From Solirubrobacter deserti (GTDB taxonomy: Bacteria; Actinomycetota; Thermoleophilia; Solirubrobacterales; Solirubrobacteraceae): 64,000 bases of DNA. Below, in pieces: positions 45,666 to 54,917 of this stretch (its first letter is position 1; each line of letters begins with the position of its first letter). The stretch spans positions 558,001-622,000 of the forward strand of contig NZ_QPKJ02000002.1 in the NCBI RefSeq assembly GCF_003344625.1, given 5' to 3'. The position numbers were made by a program, and so were the translations under genes. The notes under the pieces were generated by a model. That model worked only from the letters and a program-made list of their open reading frames with translations. It was not told the origin of the DNA and made no database searches.

Positions 45666-46610
45666 CTATCCGCCGAAGCGCGGTCTCAGCGCCTGGACGT
45701 TCGCGATGTACTGCCTCGTGTCGTCAAAGACGCCGCGTGATTGCAGCGCCCCCAATCCCTGGTAGTAGGCGGCGATCGCAGCGTTCTCGTCGCCACCGGT
45801 CTGGTTGAGCAGCTGCTTGAGGTAGAGCACGCCGGCGGTCACGTTGTCGTGCGCCGACTCGGGGTTGAGCTGGCGCTGCGCGAGGTTCTGTTGCACGTAG
45901 TCCCACGTGCCCGGCATGACCTGCATCACGCCGCGCGCGTTGGCCGAGGAGACCATCGCGTTGTTGAAGCCGCTCTCCTGCCACGCGATGGCGGTGGCGA
46001 GCGAGGGGGAGACGCCGTGCTGGGCGGCGACGTTCTGGACGTCCGCGGCGCCGACGCGCGTCGCGGTGGGCTCGGGGGCGGCGGCCGGAACGACGGTCGC
46101 CTCCGGCTCGGGCGCGGCGGCGCGCGCGGGGGCGGGAGCACCCGTCGGCAGCTTGATCACCGTGCCGGCGAGCAGGACCCCGTTCGGGTCGAGCCCGTTC
46201 ATGGCCGCGATGTCGCTCACGGCCACGCGCGAGGACGCGGCGAGCCCGGACAGCGTGTCGCCCGCGCGCACCGTGTAGCCACCCATCGGCGCGGGCGCAG
46301 CCGGAGCGGCGGCCGGGGCGGACGATGAGGGAGCGCTCTCGGTGGCGGCGGGCGTCGAGGACACCAGCCCCGCGTTCTGGAGGGCGGCGTAGCCCTCCGA
46401 CGTCGACGGCACCTGGATCGTCGAGCCGAGCACGACCTGCGAGTTCTCGGACAGCCCGTTGAAGGCGGCGACGGTGCGGGTCGTCAAGTTGTTGGCCGCC
46501 GCGATCGACCACAGCGTCTCGCCGGGCTGCACGACATGCGGCACGGCGGCGGTGGAAGGAGCGGCGAAGAGAAGCGCGAACACTACGGCGTACAGCGGGG
46601 TGAGCCGCAA
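45666..46610 (-). CDS. Secreted LysM-LysM-transglycosylase (SLT) protein
   Basis: 314 residues from a TTG at 46610 that has GGAGG eight bases upstream; a GTG at 46643 would put extra polar residues before the signal peptide (RLTPLYAVVFALLFAAPS). Two LysM domains follow (HVVQPGETLWSIAAANNLTT and YTVRAGDTLSGLAASSRVAV), joined by Ala/Pro/Ser linkers, then a lytic-transglycosylase domain with catalytic Glu in AIAWQESGFNNAMVS and the GVMQVMPGTW motif. It binds and cleaves peptidoglycan, probably in wall remodelling. I looked for a c-di-AMP riboswitch upstream, as found before some actinobacterial wall hydrolases, and did not see one. Confidence 0.88.
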   Translation of the reverse strand: MRLTPLYAVVFALLFAAPSTAAVPHVVQPGETLWSIAAANNLTTRTVAAFNGLSENSQVVLGSTIQVPSTSEGYAALQNAGLVSSTPAATESAPSSSAPAAAPAAPAPMGGYTVRAGDTLSGLAASSRVAVSDIAAMNGLDPNGVLLAGTVIKLPTGAPAPARAAAPEPEATVVPAAAPEPTATRVGAADVQNVAAQHGVSPSLATAIAWQESGFNNAMVSSANARGVMQVMPGTWDYVQQNLAQRQLNPESAHDNVTAGVLYLKQLLNQTGGDENAAIAAYYQGLGALQSRGVFDDTRQYIANVQALRPRFGG

Positions 46611-46716
46611 GACAAAGGCCTCCTGCGTTGGGTGTGACCCCACGAGGCTTGCCCGTCGGCTCTCATATTGGAAGCGCTGCGCGCGGCTTTACGTCCCCCT
46701 GCATAACATCGCCCAC

Positions 46717-47289
46717 GTGGACGACCTCAAGCTGTGGGCGCAGAAGTGGCGCTGGTACCAACGCAACTCCCTCCCCTGGAACCGCGCGCGCATCCACTAC
46801 GAGTTCGCGAAGCGGCGCTCGTTCGCGCGCTGGCCGATCCACGGCGAGATCCTCGAGCTCTTCGACGAGAACCGCCTCACGCTCGGCGAGCACGTCCTGC
46901 TGGAGCCGAACGTGTGGCTCACGGGCTCGGGCCGCATCCACATCGGCGACGGCAGCATCCTCAACCTCGGCGTCCAGGTCGCGGCGGTGGACCGGGTCAC
47001 GATCGGCGCGCACTGCATGTTCGCCAACGGCTGCTTCGTCACGGACGGCAACCACCGCTTCGACGACCCCGACCAGCCGATCACCTGGCAGGGCTTCACG
47101 TCCAAGGGCCCGACGACCATCGGCGACAACGTCTGGTGCGGCGCCAACGTCGTCATCACGTCCGGTGTGACCGTCGGCGAGCGCTGCGTGATCGGCGCCA
47201 ACAGCGTCGTCACGACCGACATCCCGCCGTTCAGCATCGCGGCCGGCGCACCCGCCCGCGTGCTGCGCGAAATCACTTACCGTGCTTGA
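46717..47289 (+). CDS. Hexapeptide-repeat (left-handed beta-helix) acyltransferase
   Basis: 190 residues from GTG with TAACAT seven bases upstream. Hexapeptide rungs (LTLGEHVLLEPNVWLTGSGR, IHIGDG, VTIGAHCMFANGCF, TTIGDNVWCGANVVITSGV) and the terminal PPFSIAAGAPARVLRE identify a trimeric LbH acetyltransferase of the maltose/galactoside or serine O-acetyltransferase-like group; the catalytic His is in DGNHRF. Likely O-acetylates a sugar, perhaps for wall or capsule. Upstream in-frame extension overlaps the divergent LysM gene and is rejected. Convergent overlap of 17 bases with the DUF47 gene. Confidence 0.82.
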   Translation: MDDLKLWAQKWRWYQRNSLPWNRARIHYEFAKRRSFARWPIHGEILELFDENRLTLGEHVLLEPNVWLTGSGRIHIGDGSILNLGVQVAAVDRVTIGAHCMFANGCFVTDGNHRFDDPDQPITWQGFTSKGPTTIGDNVWCGANVVITSGVTVGERCVIGANSVVTTDIPPFSIAAGAPARVLREITYRA

Positions 47290-47869
47290 TGATGATGCCC
47301 TCGAGCGTGTTGGCCGTGCGCTCGGTGGCGTCGATCGCCTCTTCCAGGCGCTCGAAGAGGTCCTTCCAGCGGATCACGAGCATCGGATCGATCCCGTGGT
47401 CGAACAGGGCGGCGACCGCCTCGCGGTAGATCCGGTCGCCCTCGTCCTCGAGCCGGTTGACCTCGAGCCGCTGCGGGTGGATGTCCTGCAGCTTGCGCAG
47501 CCGCGGCATCGCCTCGGCGATCTGCCGGGCCGCGTCGCGCAGGACGCGGGCCATCTGCTCGGCGGCCTCCATCGGCGCCTCGATCTTGTACAGCCCGAGG
47601 AAGTCCGCGACCTCCTCGGTGAAGTCGACGATGTCGTCGAGCGCCGAGGCGAGCGTGATCACGTCCTGGCGGTCGAAGGCCATCTTGCCGCCCTCGTTGA
47701 GCCAGCTGAAGATGTCGTGCGTGATGCGGTCGCCCTCGTGCTCGCAGTCGACCATCTCGCGCGTCGTCGCGGCGGCGTCCGGCCACTGCTCGAGAATGGT
47801 CACGAGCAGGTCAGCGGCGCGCACCGCATTGCGCGCCGCCTCCTCGAGTAGATCGAACAGCCGCCTCAT
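47273..47869 (-). CDS. DUF47 / PhoU-like protein
   Basis: 198 residues, all helical. ADLLVTIL, EHEGDRITHDI, LASALDDIVDFTEEVADFLG and NRLEDEGDRIYREAVAALF show the two three-helix halves and the E/D-x-x-x-D metal clusters of the PhoU/DUF47 fold. DUF47 proteins normally sit beside a Pit phosphate transporter and modulate it. No pit gene is in this window; here the gene is last in the pan operon, 30 bases after panB, an unusual place. Confidence 0.85.
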   Translation of the reverse strand: MRRLFDLLEEAARNAVRAADLLVTILEQWPDAAATTREMVDCEHEGDRITHDIFSWLNEGGKMAFDRQDVITLASALDDIVDFTEEVADFLGLYKIEAPMEAAEQMARVLRDAARQIAEAMPRLRKLQDIHPQRLEVNRLEDEGDRIYREAVAALFDHGIDPMLVIRWKDLFERLEEAIDATERTANTLEGIIIKHGK

Positions 47870-47899
47870 CCCGCGGCCACTATATGTGAACGCGGAGCG

Positions 47900-48793
47900 T
47901 CACCCGACGTGGGTGCGCGGCACGGCGGGCAACTCGGCCCGGAAGCGCTCGAGCTCCTCGGGCGCGATGTTGTAGGTGTGCTCGGGCGCCGGGAACGTGC
48001 GTGAGCGCACTTCGTCGGCGTAGGCGTCCACGCCGCGGCGCATCTCGTCCTTGACCGCTGCGAACCGCTTGGCGAACTTCGGCTGGAAATCGTCGTGGAT
48101 CGTGAGCAGATCGTGTAGGACGAGTACCTGCCCGTCCGTGCTCGCGCCCGCCCCGATGCCGATGATCGGGATCTCCATGTAGGGCATGATCGCGTCGGTC
48201 ACGTCGGCCGGGATGGCCTCGAAGACGATGCTGAAGGCGCCCGCCTCCTGCAGCGCCAGCGCGTCTTCGAGCACGGCGCGGGCGCGGGCGGCGGTGCGGC
48301 CCTGCGCGCGGTACCCGCCGAGCATCGTGGCCGTCTGGGGGGTGAGCCCGACGTGCCCCATCACGGGTACGCCGGCGCGCACGATCGCGCGCGCCCGCTC
48401 GGCCATCGCGCCGCCGCCCTCGAGCTTGACGGCGTCGCAGCCCGCCTCCTTGACGAAGCGGTGCGCGGTCTCGATCGCCTGCGCGTCGCTGGCCTCGTAG
48501 GAGCCGAACGGCAGGTCACCGACCAGCAGCGGCGTCTTGAGCCCGCGCCGCACGGCGCGGGTGAGCATCAGCAGTTCCTCCACCGTCACCGGCACCGTGT
48601 CGGGGTAGCCGAGCACGTTGTTGGCGGCGCTGTCGCCGACGAGGACGACGTCGACGCCCGCCTCCTCGACCACGAGCGCGCTCGGGTGGTCGTAGGCGGT
48701 GATCATCACGATCGGCTCGCCCAGCGCACGCATCTCGTGCAGCTTGGTGAGCGTGATCCGCTTGCGGTTCGGGTCCTTGGGCGGGGTGGACAT
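47900..48793 (-). CDS. panB: 3-methyl-2-oxobutanoate hydroxymethyltransferase
   Basis: 297 residues; PanB is normally about 265-280. VMITAYDHPSALVVEEAGVD and LVGDSAANNVLGYPDTVPVT are the metal and substrate regions, VKLEGG, MGHVGLTPQ and IIGIGAG are further fingerprints. Makes ketopantoate from 2-oxoisovalerate and methylene-tetrahydrofolate, first step of pantothenate synthesis. Thirty-three bases after panC in the same operon. Confidence 0.96.
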   Translation of the reverse strand: MSTPPKDPNRKRITLTKLHEMRALGEPIVMITAYDHPSALVVEEAGVDVVLVGDSAANNVLGYPDTVPVTVEELLMLTRAVRRGLKTPLLVGDLPFGSYEASDAQAIETAHRFVKEAGCDAVKLEGGGAMAERARAIVRAGVPVMGHVGLTPQTATMLGGYRAQGRTAARARAVLEDALALQEAGAFSIVFEAIPADVTDAIMPYMEIPIIGIGAGASTDGQVLVLHDLLTIHDDFQPKFAKRFAAVKDEMRRGVDAYADEVRSRTFPAPEHTYNIAPEELERFRAELPAVPRTHVG

Positions 48794-48826
48794 GGTGCCT
48801 CCTGGGATTGGTTGACGCCTGAGGGC

Positions 48827-49681
48827 TCAGGTCGCCACCGGGGCCGGAACGGGTTCCAGCACGAGGTTGTCTATGAGTCTGACGGGTCCGACGCGCGCTG
48901 CGACCGCGACCAGCGCGGGCGCGGCGATCGTGGACAGTGGAGAGAAGGTCAGCGGGTCGACGACCGCGAGGTACTCGGGGTCCTCGATCTGGGCGAGCGC
49001 GGCGGCGCGGATCCGCTCGACGTCACGCTCGCCGGCGGCGACCGCGTCCCGCGCGGCGAACAACGCGCGGCTGAGCGAGAGCGCCTGCTCGCGGTCTTCC
49101 GAGCTCAGCCGGACGTTGCGGGAGCTGAGCGCGAGGCCGTCCGGCTCGCGCACCGTCGGCAGGACCTCGATCTTGGACGAGAGGTCGAGATCGCGCACCA
49201 TGCGCTTGACGACCGCGACCTGCTGGGCGTCCTTCTGGCCGAAGTAGGCGGCGTCGGGCGCGACGATGTTCAGCAGCTTGCAGACGACGGTGCAGACGCC
49301 CGCGAAGTGCCCGGGGCCGCGCTCGGCGCCCTCGAGGATCTCCGACAGCCCGGCGACGCTGACGGTCGTCGCGAACCCCTCGGGGTACATCTCGCTCGCG
49401 GGCGGGGCGAACAGCACGTCGACGCCCAGCTCGGACGCCTCGACCGCGTCGTTGGCCTCGCTGCGCGGATAGTTCTGCAGGTCCTTCGGATCGTTGAACT
49501 GCGTCGGGTTGACGAACAGGCTGACCACGACCGCGTCCTGCTCGTCCTTGGCCGCCCGCATCAGCGAGTGGTGGCCGGCGTGGAAGGCGCCCATCGTCGG
49601 GACCAGCCCGACGGACCGGTTCTCGGCGCGGCAGTTCCCCAGCCAGGCGCGCATCTCGGCGATGGTGCGGATCGTTCTCAT
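48827..49681 (-). CDS. panC: Pantothenate synthetase
   Basis: 284 residues, standard. The nucleotidyl-transferase motif HAGHHSL follows LVPTMGAF; FVNPTQF, GVCTVVCKLLNIV, FGQKDAQQ and the KMSKS-like loop LALSSRNVRLS are all present. It condenses pantoate and beta-alanine with ATP. Its ATG overlaps the stop of the upstream DUF2520 gene, so these two are translationally coupled. panD is not in the window. Confidence 0.96.
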   Translation of the reverse strand: MRTIRTIAEMRAWLGNCRAENRSVGLVPTMGAFHAGHHSLMRAAKDEQDAVVVSLFVNPTQFNDPKDLQNYPRSEANDAVEASELGVDVLFAPPASEMYPEGFATTVSVAGLSEILEGAERGPGHFAGVCTVVCKLLNIVAPDAAYFGQKDAQQVAVVKRMVRDLDLSSKIEVLPTVREPDGLALSSRNVRLSSEDREQALSLSRALFAARDAVAAGERDVERIRAAALAQIEDPEYLAVVDPLTFSPLSTIAAPALVAVAARVGPVRLIDNLVLEPVPAPVAT

Positions 49682-50403
49682 GCCCAGCTTCTTCTACCCG
49701 CCACGGCGCGGGTGACTTCGGCCAACTCGGTCCAGACCGGCAGCAGCTCAGGCGTCCGCTCGGCGATCGTGGCGCGATGGCGCTCGACCGTGAGCTCGTC
49801 TCCGCGTGCGATCGCGCCCGTGAGCGCCTGCTCTGGACCGATCTCCGCCCACTGGCGCGCGGTCGCCAGGACGAGCGGGGCGAGCTGGCGGCGCGAGATG
49901 CCCGCGGTGGCGGCGAGCCGCTCGGCGCAGGCCTCGAGCGCGACCAGGAAGTTCGCGGCGATCGCGCCCGCGGCGTGGTAGGCGACGCGGTCCTCGGCGG
50001 GCACGCGGGTGACCTCCAGCCCGAGCCGGTCCGCGAGGGCGAAGGCCACCTCCAGCGCGCGGTCCGACGTCCCGTCCACGGCCCCACCCGCGCCGCGCAG
50101 GATGCTCGGGTCGCTGCCGGGCGGCGTGGACATCATCGGGTGCAGGCTGAAGCCCTCGCGGGCGCCGAACACCTCCAGTCCGGTGGCGCCGGACACGTGG
50201 CCGAGCAGCGGGCCTTCCGGCATCGCGGCCGCCACGGCGGCGATCGCGGTGTCGGGGACGGCGAGCAGGAGCACGTCCACGTCGGCCGGAACCGGCTCGT
50301 CGCGCCGGAGCGCGCGCGCCTCGAGCGCCTGCGCGAGGACCGTTCCCATCCGGCCGGCGCCGACCACGGCCACGGACATTCTTGTCGCGGAGTTTGCGGG
50401 CAT
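49678..50403 (-). CDS. Rossmann-fold/DUF2520 protein, candidate ketopantoate reductase
   Basis: 241 residues (or 233 if started at the ATG at 50379 just before VAVVGAGRMG). NAD(P)-binding motif GAGRMG at the N-terminus, a dehydrogenase-like centre (LLLAVPDTAI, HVSGATGLEV, HPMMSTP) and a helical DUF2520 domain (YHAAGAIAANFLVALEACAE). It heads the DUF2520-panC-panB-DUF47 operon and is translationally coupled to panC. No panE is seen here, and the missing step between PanB and PanC is reduction of ketopantoate, so this is a strong candidate for it by position and fold. The link is inference. Confidence 0.78.
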   Translation of the reverse strand: MPANSATRMSVAVVGAGRMGTVLAQALEARALRRDEPVPADVDVLLLAVPDTAIAAVAAAMPEGPLLGHVSGATGLEVFGAREGFSLHPMMSTPPGSDPSILRGAGGAVDGTSDRALEVAFALADRLGLEVTRVPAEDRVAYHAAGAIAANFLVALEACAERLAATAGISRRQLAPLVLATARQWAEIGPEQALTGAIARGDELTVERHRATIAERTPELLPVWTELAEVTRAVAGRRSWA

Positions 50404-50442
50404 TCAGGCCGATTCTGCCGTGCCCGGCGGTACCGTGACGCC

Positions 50443-51135
50443 ATGTCCAGCGCTTCGGAGCGGCGCGAGGAGCTCAAAGCCGTCTTCCACCAGTCCCAGG
50501 GCTGCGTGAAGTGCCCGCAGCTCGCGGCGGGCCGGACGACCGTGGTCTTCGGCTCCGGCCACGCCGACGCGGACCTGATGTTCGTCGGCGAGGCCCCGGG
50601 CGCCAACGAGGACAAGCAGGGCGTCCCGTTCGTGGGCCAGGCCGGCCGCCTGCTCGACACCCTGCTCGGCGAGATCGGGATGACGCGCGGCGACGTCTTC
50701 GTGGTCAACGTCTTGAAGTGCCGCCCGCCCGGGAATCGCGACCCGCTCCCGCAGGAGATCGACAACTGCCAGGACTACCTGTTCCGGCAGCTGGAGCTGA
50801 TCGAGCCGAAGGTCGTGTGCACCCTCGGGAACTTCGCGACCAAGCTGCTGCGCGCCGACCCGACCGGGATCACGCGGCTGCACGGGCGCGCCGAGGAGCG
50901 GCTGATCGGCCCCCGCCGCGTCCGGCTGTACCCGATCTACCACCCGGCGGCGGCGCTCTACACGCCGTCGATGCTGGAGATCCTGCGCACGGACTTCCAC
51001 CGGCTGCCGGCGCTGCTGGCGCTGCCCGCGCCCGAGCAGCCCGAGCCGGAGCCCGTGGTCGTGGAGGAGCCCGAGCCCGAGCCGGTGATTCCGGAGCCCG
51101 AGCTCATCTACGAGCAGCAGCTCGGCCTCTTTTAG
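50443..51135 (+). CDS. Family-4 uracil-DNA glycosylase with beta-clamp-binding tail
   Basis: 230 residues from ATG with TACCGT six bases upstream. Family-4 hallmarks: 4Fe-4S cysteines CVKCP (C21, C24) with later C in [10 protein letters not shown] and VVCTLGN, uracil-pocket [20 protein letters not shown], and the IYHPAAALY loop. It removes uracil from DNA. After residue about 190 comes an acidic/Pro-rich, probably disordered linker ([20 protein letters not shown]) and the protein ends QQLGLF, which fits the sliding-clamp motif Q-L-x-L-F. That suggests tethering to the replisome. Convergent, with a 4-base overlap, to the MCP gene. Confidence 0.93.
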   Translation: MSSASERREELKAVFHQSQGCVKCPQLAAGRTTVVFGSGHADADLMFVGEAPGANEDKQGVPFVGQAGRLLDTLLGEIGMTRGDVFVVNVLKCRPPGNRDPLPQEIDNCQDYLFRQLELIEPKVVCTLGNFATKLLRADPTGITRLHGRAEERLIGPRRVRLYPIYHPAAALYTPSMLEILRTDFHRLPALLALPAPEQPEPEPVVVEEPEPEPVIPEPELIYEQQLGLF

Positions 51136-52949
51136 GTTGCGACGGTGAAGCGGCCGACGAGGCCGTTGAGGTGCTCGGCGGTCTGCGCGAGCTCCTGTGC
51201 CGACGCGGCGATCTCCTGCGCGGACGCGGACGTCTCCTGCGTGGACGCCGACACCTGCTCGGCGGACGCCGACGACTGCTCGGCCACCGCGGCGACCTCG
51301 GCCACGTCGTGCTCGGCCCGGCCCGCCTCGGCCGAGATCTGCTGCACGGCGGCGGCGATCTCGCCGACGCGCGCGCTGACCTCGCCGACAGAGCCGCCGA
51401 TCGCCTCGAACGCCGCGCGGGTCCGCTCGACGGTGGCGACGCCGTGCTGCGTGCGCTGGGCGCCGTCGCCGACGGCGTTGACGGCCAGCACCGTCTCGGC
51501 CTGGATCTCGCTCACGAGCTCCGCGATCTGCCCCGCGGCGGCCTGGGACTCCTCGGCCAGCTTGCGCACCTCCTCGGCCACGACCGCGAAGCCGCGGCCC
51601 TGCTCGCCGGCGCGCGCCGCTTCGATCGCCGCGTTGAGCGCGAGCAGGTTCGTCTGCTCCGCCAGCCCGGTGATGGTGGTCACGATCCCGCCGATGCGCT
51701 CGGACCGCTGTGAGAGCTCGTGGATGGCGCGGCCGGCCAGCTCGGAGGCCTCGGCGACCTGGCGGATCGCGTCGGAGGCGTCCCCGGCGGCAGCGACGCC
51801 GTCGGCGGCGAGCCGGCGGGCCTCCTCGGCCGCGCTGGCGGTGTCCTGCGCCGTCTGGGCGCTGGTGGACGCGGCGCGCGAGGCCTCCTGCACGGCTTCG
51901 CGGGTGGACTCGACCATGCGCACCTGGCGCTCGGCGCCCTGGGCGACGTCGGTCAGGGCGGAAGCGATCTCACCCACGGCGCGCCCCGCCTCGTCCGAGG
52001 ACGTCGCGACGTGCTGGGAGGCGGAGGAGACGGTGCCGGCGCTCGTCGCGAGCTCGCCGACGAGGGTCGCGAGCTGGGCGCGCATCTCGTTGTAGTCGGC
52101 GATCGAGTGAGCGGTGGTGGCGCGGATCTCGTCCACGGCGCGCGCGACACGGGCGATCTCGTCGCCGCCGCTGTGCTCGAGCGGCAAGGTGGTGGGCGAG
52201 AGCGTCCGCGTCAGGTCGCCGGCGGCGATGGCGGCCAGGCCGCCGGACAGGTCGGCGGTGTCGTGCTCACGCAGGGACCCGAGCCGGTCGAGGATCGCGC
52301 GCACACCGCGCGTGACGCCGCGGATGATGAGCGTGGCGCTCGCGGCGGCGATCAGCAGCGCGAACAGCGCGACGAGGATGACGGTCCGCTTGCCGCCGCT
52401 CGCGGCTTCGGCGGCGCCGACGGACGCCGCTTCGCTGAACGCCTCGGAGTTGGTTTCGACGGCCTGGTTGAGCTCGGTGAAGGTGTCAAAGGCAGGAAGA
52501 CTCGTGCTGCGCCGGTTCGCGCGCGCCGCGTCGAGGTCGCCCGCGCGCACGAGCTCGAGCGTGCGGGTGATCGACCCCTGCAGCTGCGTGGCGGCTGCGG
52601 CGCTGTCACGCAGGCGGCGCGGCATCTCCAGCACGGCGAGCCGCTGCGCCTCGGCCAGTGATTCGGCGAACGCGTCGCCGTCGTCCGTGGTCCACGCCGC
52701 CTTCAGGCGGTCGTCGAGCGTGCTCGGCGCGCCGTACAGCAGCGCGGAGGCCTCGACGTCGAGCGCCTCGCGGGCGGCGATCTCCATCGACATGATCTGC
52801 TCGTCCAGGACCGCGCCGCGCTTGGCGTCCGCGGTGCGGTCGGCGAGCGCGCCCATCCTCGTCACCGCGACGGCGGTCACGGCGAGCAACAGCAGCAGGG
52901 TGACGCCGAAGGCAGCGGCGAGCTTGGATCCAAGGGACAGACGCGACAT
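51132..52949 (-). CDS. Methyl-accepting chemotaxis protein
   Basis: 605 residues: helix 1 (about 9-31), a periplasmic helical sensor of 160 residues (four-helix-bundle type), helix 2 (about 192-214), HAMP, and a long coiled-coil signalling domain with the tip [40 protein letters not shown] and VRKLAEESQ. No CheR-tethering pentapeptide (xWxxF) at the C-terminus, which ends RFTVAT. No che genes are in the window, so its array partners lie elsewhere. Ligand unknown. Confidence 0.95.
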   Translation of the reverse strand: MSRLSLGSKLAAAFGVTLLLLLAVTAVAVTRMGALADRTADAKRGAVLDEQIMSMEIAAREALDVEASALLYGAPSTLDDRLKAAWTTDDGDAFAESLAEAQRLAVLEMPRRLRDSAAAATQLQGSITRTLELVRAGDLDAARANRRSTSLPAFDTFTELNQAVETNSEAFSEAASVGAAEAASGGKRTVILVALFALLIAAASATLIIRGVTRGVRAILDRLGSLREHDTADLSGGLAAIAAGDLTRTLSPTTLPLEHSGGDEIARVARAVDEIRATTAHSIADYNEMRAQLATLVGELATSAGTVSSASQHVATSSDEAGRAVGEIASALTDVAQGAERQVRMVESTREAVQEASRAASTSAQTAQDTASAAEEARRLAADGVAAAGDASDAIRQVAEASELAGRAIHELSQRSERIGGIVTTITGLAEQTNLLALNAAIEAARAGEQGRGFAVVAEEVRKLAEESQAAAGQIAELVSEIQAETVLAVNAVGDGAQRTQHGVATVERTRAAFEAIGGSVGEVSARVGEIAAAVQQISAEAGRAEHDVAEVAAVAEQSSASAEQVSASTQETSASAQEIAASAQELAQTAEHLNGLVGRFTVAT

Positions 52950-52986
52950 GAGTTGACCGGGAGATCGGCACCGGTCAACGATTGCT

Positions 52987-53598
52987 TTAGGCGGCTTCGC
53001 TGTTCTTCGCGGCCGCGTGCTCGTCGGCGGTGATGGCGTAGCGCTCGTGATCGCGCCACTGGCCGCCGATCAGCAGGTAGCGCGGGGAGAAGCCCTCGAG
53101 GCGGAAGCCGGCGCCGCGGGCGAGCGCGATCGACGGCTGGTTGCCGGGCTGGATGTTCGCCTCGACGCGGTGCAGGCCGAGCGGGCCGAACGCGTGGGCG
53201 AGGATCTGCTCGAGCGCCTCGCGCATCAGACCCTGCCCGGCGTGGCGCTCGTGCGCGTAGTAGCCGAGGTAGGCGGACTGGAACGCGCCGCGGACGATCT
53301 GGCTGATCGTGAACACGCCGGCGATCGCGCCCGTGTCGCTGCGGCACGCGAGCAGGCACAGGAAGTCCTCGCGGCGCGAGCGGCTGTAGAGCTCCTCGAA
53401 CTGGTCGGCGCGCTCGGGCGGGTACGTCCACGGCCGGTGCAGCCGGTGGCTCTCACGCGCCAGGGCGAGGAACTCGGCGCGGTCCTCGCGCGCCAGCACC
53501 CGCAGGTAGACGCGCGCGCCGGCGGGCGACTCGGCCACGGCGATCTCGGCGGGGCGGACGACGTCTCCCGGACGGCGACGGAGCACTGGCCTCTTCAT
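52987..53598 (-). CDS. GNAT-family N-acetyltransferase (RimJ/RimL-like)
   Basis: 203 residues from [15 protein letters not shown]. After a 30-residue preface comes a RimJ/RimL-like GNAT domain: [40 protein letters not shown] (the acetyl-CoA pyrophosphate loop, here with HAGQGLM), [19 protein letters not shown] and [12 protein letters not shown]. This group acetylates ribosomal-protein or other protein N-termini, or small amines. Longer frames upstream are shadow of the divergent gene and rejected. Confidence 0.88.
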   Translation of the reverse strand: MKRPVLRRRPGDVVRPAEIAVAESPAGARVYLRVLAREDRAEFLALARESHRLHRPWTYPPERADQFEELYSRSRREDFLCLLACRSDTGAIAGVFTISQIVRGAFQSAYLGYYAHERHAGQGLMREALEQILAHAFGPLGLHRVEANIQPGNQPSIALARGAGFRLEGFSPRYLLIGGQWRDHERYAITADEHAAAKNSEAA

Positions 53599-53640
53599 GC
53601 GGCTGCTTATCAAAGCGCACGCATCAATACTGTGCGACCG

Positions 53641-53949
53641 ATGAAGCGCGTGGTGGTGATCGTGGTGACCGGACTGGCGGCGTGGACGGGGTGCGCGGCG
53701 AGCTCGTACAAGTTCTCGTGCACGAACCGCGTGTGCGAGGTGGAGACGTCCGGTCCGGCCGAGCTCGACTTCGAGGAGGAGTACGGCGAGACGGTGGAGG
53801 TCGTCGAAACGCGCGACGGGCGTGTGACGCTGCAGGCCGGCACGGCGCGCGCGACGCTCCGGACCGGGCAGAACGGCGCGCTCGGGGCGCTGAAGGTGGA
53901 CGTCTCCAGCGTCAAGGGCGAGCGGGCCTACTTCACCCTGCGTCCTTGA
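53641..53949 (+). CDS. Small exported protein or lipoprotein, unknown
   Basis: 102 residues: MKRVVVIVVTGLAAWTGCAA gives a short signal with a Cys at a lipobox-like place, though Trp at -3 is poor for lipobox use. The mature part has a second Cys pair (SCTNRVC), then a beta-rich acidic domain (LDFEEEYGETVEVVE, VTLQAGTARATL). TACTGT lies seven bases before the ATG. Its TGA overlaps the TTG of the glycosyltransferase gene, so the two are translationally coupled. Family not recognised. Confidence 0.6.
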   Translation: MKRVVVIVVTGLAAWTGCAASSYKFSCTNRVCEVETSGPAELDFEEEYGETVEVVETRDGRVTLQAGTARATLRTGQNGALGALKVDVSSVKGERAYFTLRP

Positions 53950-54917
53950 CGGCGCCCGCGATCGACGCGCGCGCGGCGGCCCGGCCGGAGCTCGGCGGGG
54001 TCGAGCGGTGGGCGCGTGAGCTGTCCGCCCGGCTGCCGTACACCGTGCACCGCCCGCCGGAGGCGCTCTCACACCGGGCCGGGCACGCGTGGGAGCAGGC
54101 CGTGCTGCCGCTGCTGAGCGCACGCGCGCCCGCCCTGCTGTGCCCGGCGAACCTGGCGCCGCTGGCGGCTCGCAACGTCGTGGTCGTCATCCACGACGCC
54201 GCGCCGCTGCGGCGCCCGGACTGGTATTCGAACCTGTACGCGAGCTTCCAGCGGCGCGTGTTGCCGCTGATTGCGCGCCGCGCACGGGCGGTCATCACCG
54301 TGAGCGAGTTCTCGCGCCGGGAGCTGCGGGAGCTGCTGGGTGTGGACGCGCACGTCGTCTACGGCGGCGTGGATCCGCGTTTCGCGCCGGGGGAGAAGGC
54401 CGAGCGGCCGTACGTGCTGTGCGTCGCCTCCCACACGGCGCGCAAGAACCTGCGGGCGTTGGTGCCGGCGGCCGAGGCGCTGGCGCGCGAGGGCGTGGAG
54501 CTGCGCGTGGCGGGCGGGCACCGGCCGCAGTTCGCCGCCGAGAGCGGGCTGGGCGCCTTGAAGCTGCTCGGGCACGTCGACGACGCCGCGCTCCCGGCGC
54601 TGTACGCGGGCGCGGTGGCGTTCGTGCTGCCGTCGGTCTACGAGGGCTTCGGGCTGCCGGTGCTGGAGGCGATGGCGAGCGGGACGCCGGTGGTCGCCTC
54701 CGGCGTGACCGCGCTGCCGGAGACGTGCGGCGGCGCGGCGCGGCTGGTCGAGCCGGACGGCGAGGCGATCCGTGAGGCGCTGCTGGCCCTGCTGGGCGAT
54801 GCGCGCGAGCAGGAGCGGCTCCGCGCGGCAGGGCTGGAACGCGCGCGCGAGTTCCGCTGGGAGCGCACCGCGGGCGAGGTCGACGCGGTGGTCCGCTCCG
54901 TGGCGCGGGCGCGCTAA
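53946..54917 (+). CDS. Glycosyltransferase family 4
   Basis: 323 residues from a TTG overlapping the previous stop (TTGA). A GT-B enzyme: N-terminal half with ELGGVERWARELSARLP and VVIHDAAPLRRPDWYS, ITVSEFSRRELRELLG at the domain boundary, and the nucleotide-sugar-binding half with PYVLCVASHTARKNLRAL and the E-x7-E motif PSVYEGFGLPVLEAMASGTP. Likely adds a sugar to a cell-surface polymer; donor and acceptor unknown. Its end overlaps the HD-GYP-like gene on the other strand by 4 bases. Confidence 0.87.
   Translation: MTAPAIDARAAARPELGGVERWARELSARLPYTVHRPPEALSHRAGHAWEQAVLPLLSARAPALLCPANLAPLAARNVVVVIHDAAPLRRPDWYSNLYASFQRRVLPLIARRARAVITVSEFSRRELRELLGVDAHVVYGGVDPRFAPGEKAERPYVLCVASHTARKNLRALVPAAEALAREGVELRVAGGHRPQFAAESGLGALKLLGHVDDAALPALYAGAVAFVLPSVYEGFGLPVLEAMASGTPVVASGVTALPETCGGAARLVEPDGEAIREALLALLGDAREQERLRAAGLERAREFRWERTAGEVDAVVRSVARAR

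Noticed and set aside
46611..46716. c-di-AMP (ydaO) riboswitch upstream of the LysM gene
   Set aside because: I checked because such switches precede some actinobacterial wall hydrolases; the conserved GGG/GAA blocks were not found, and the gap is too short.
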